40,890 nt of DNA from an uncultured Bacilli bacterium (GTDB lineage Bacteria > Bacillota_I > Bacilli_A > RF39 > UBA660). The notes beneath the pieces are model-generated. The model saw nothing but the letters and a program-made list of their open reading frames with translations. It was not told where the DNA came from and did no database searches. Within the stretch, counting starts at the first letter, position 1. Each line of letters begins with the position of its first letter. The stretch lies in the NCBI GenBank assembly GCA_944332435.1, contig CALVJW010000011.1:1-40890 (forward strand), read 5' to 3'. This document shows positions 40,647 through 40,890 of the stretch, one piece after another. The translations under genes and the position numbers were made by a program.

Positions 40647-40890
40647 CTATCTTGTTTTTGGTTGTTCTTCTAAGTCCATATCTTCAGACAAATGTAAATC
40701 ATCAAAGCTTCCATCTAACCATGCTTTTCTAATTACTTCTTCCAATTTTCCAAAGTCTACTCCTTCTAAATTTCTTGCATACTCTGAAATATCATCTGAA
40801 CTAATTTCACTGCTTTGCTTTGCTTTTTTAATTGCTTCTTCCAATTTTCCAAAGTCTACTCCTTCTAAATTTCTTGCATACTCTGAAATA
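40647..40890 (-). CDS. C-terminal end of a 33-residue-repeat protein, partial
   Basis: The frame is open from the window edge to TAG at 40647-40649 (80 codons seen). It contains ISEYARNLEGVDFGKLEE, a linker AIKKAKQSSEISSDD, the same ISEYARNLEGVDFGKLEE block again, then a divergent acidic tail ending EEQPKTR. The repeat step is 33 residues, and the 50 bases at 40742-40791 recur exactly at 40841-40890 (shift 99 bp). The EYARNLEGVDFGKLEE core recalls the xFARxVEGANIEKLED core of the 28-residue family, with a longer linker. An internal TTG (40844) could be misread as a start, but the frame continues upstream with repeat sequence. The N-terminus lies outside the window. Confidence 0.75.
   Translation of the reverse strand, partial: ISEYARNLEGVDFGKLEEAIKKAKQSSEISSDDISEYARNLEGVDFGKLEEVIRKAWLDGSFDDLHLSEDMDLEEQPKTR

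Noticed and set aside
40647-40844. A complete 65-aa gene starting at TTG 40844
   Set aside because: The frame continues upstream to the window edge with the same repeat sequence, so the TTG is internal.

Overview
The window comes from a strongly AT-rich, Gram-positive-type bacterium, most likely an uncultivated gut-type member of the Bacilli (RF39-like or a similar reduced lineage; the lineage is inferred). Supporting signs are AAGGAGG-type ribosome sites before most genes, TTGACA/TATAAT and extended TGnTATAAT promoters, short hairpin plus T-run terminators, and Firmicutes gene families (YlmH, YkpA-like ABC-F, RNase J, heterodimeric ABC exporter, rhomboid, family II pyrophosphatase-like DHH). 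TGA is used as a stop and TGG for tryptophan, so this is not the Mycoplasma code. There are no rRNA or tRNA genes; one 6S RNA is called.

Layout. 1-4420 (minus strand): a tandem family of proteins built from 28-residue helical repeats, with one partial gene, one complete gene and one decayed copy, each with matching promoter and downstream flanks. 4779-7535 (plus strand, the only plus-strand genes): a 56-residue YjcZ-like membrane peptide, peptide deformylase and an arylsulfotransferase-family protein. 7549-14206 (minus): ABC-F ATPase and YlmH, Smc, a hypothetical protein and TcdA. 14284-15596: a disturbed spot holding a gene split by one in-frame TAA, an IS3-type transposase fragment and a long imperfect hairpin. 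15595-18005: thymidine kinase, a TM2 protein and a surface-type protein. 18033-18190: 6S RNA. 18247-22567: an HExxH protein, a TtcA-type tRNA thiolase and a large helical protein with an internal 104-residue duplication. 22638-27214: a TetR-controlled heterodimeric ABC exporter. 27402-31384: the lspA, rluD and rhomboid operon, then miaB. 31478-34194: a giant prepilin-like surface protein with Ig-like repeats and a small membrane partner. 34326-38978: an RNase J paralogue with altered metal ligands, a small membrane protein, a DHH phosphoesterase and trigger factor. 39122-40890: two more repeat proteins, a diverged 28-residue relative and a partial gene with 33-residue units.

How it fits together. 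Most of the window is housekeeping: protein maturation (def, tig, lspA), tRNA and rRNA modification (miaB, ttcA, tcdA, rluD), RNA decay (RNase J), ribosome-associated factors (ABC-F, YlmH) and chromosome organisation (smc). The accessory interest lies at the two ends (repeat-solenoid families), in the surface proteins, and in the 14.3-15.6 kb patch. The strongest candidate for something undescribed is the repeat family at 1-4420. Its repeats keep a rigid frame but vary strongly at one position, which suggests a modular binding surface. Nothing in the sequence proves a function for it.
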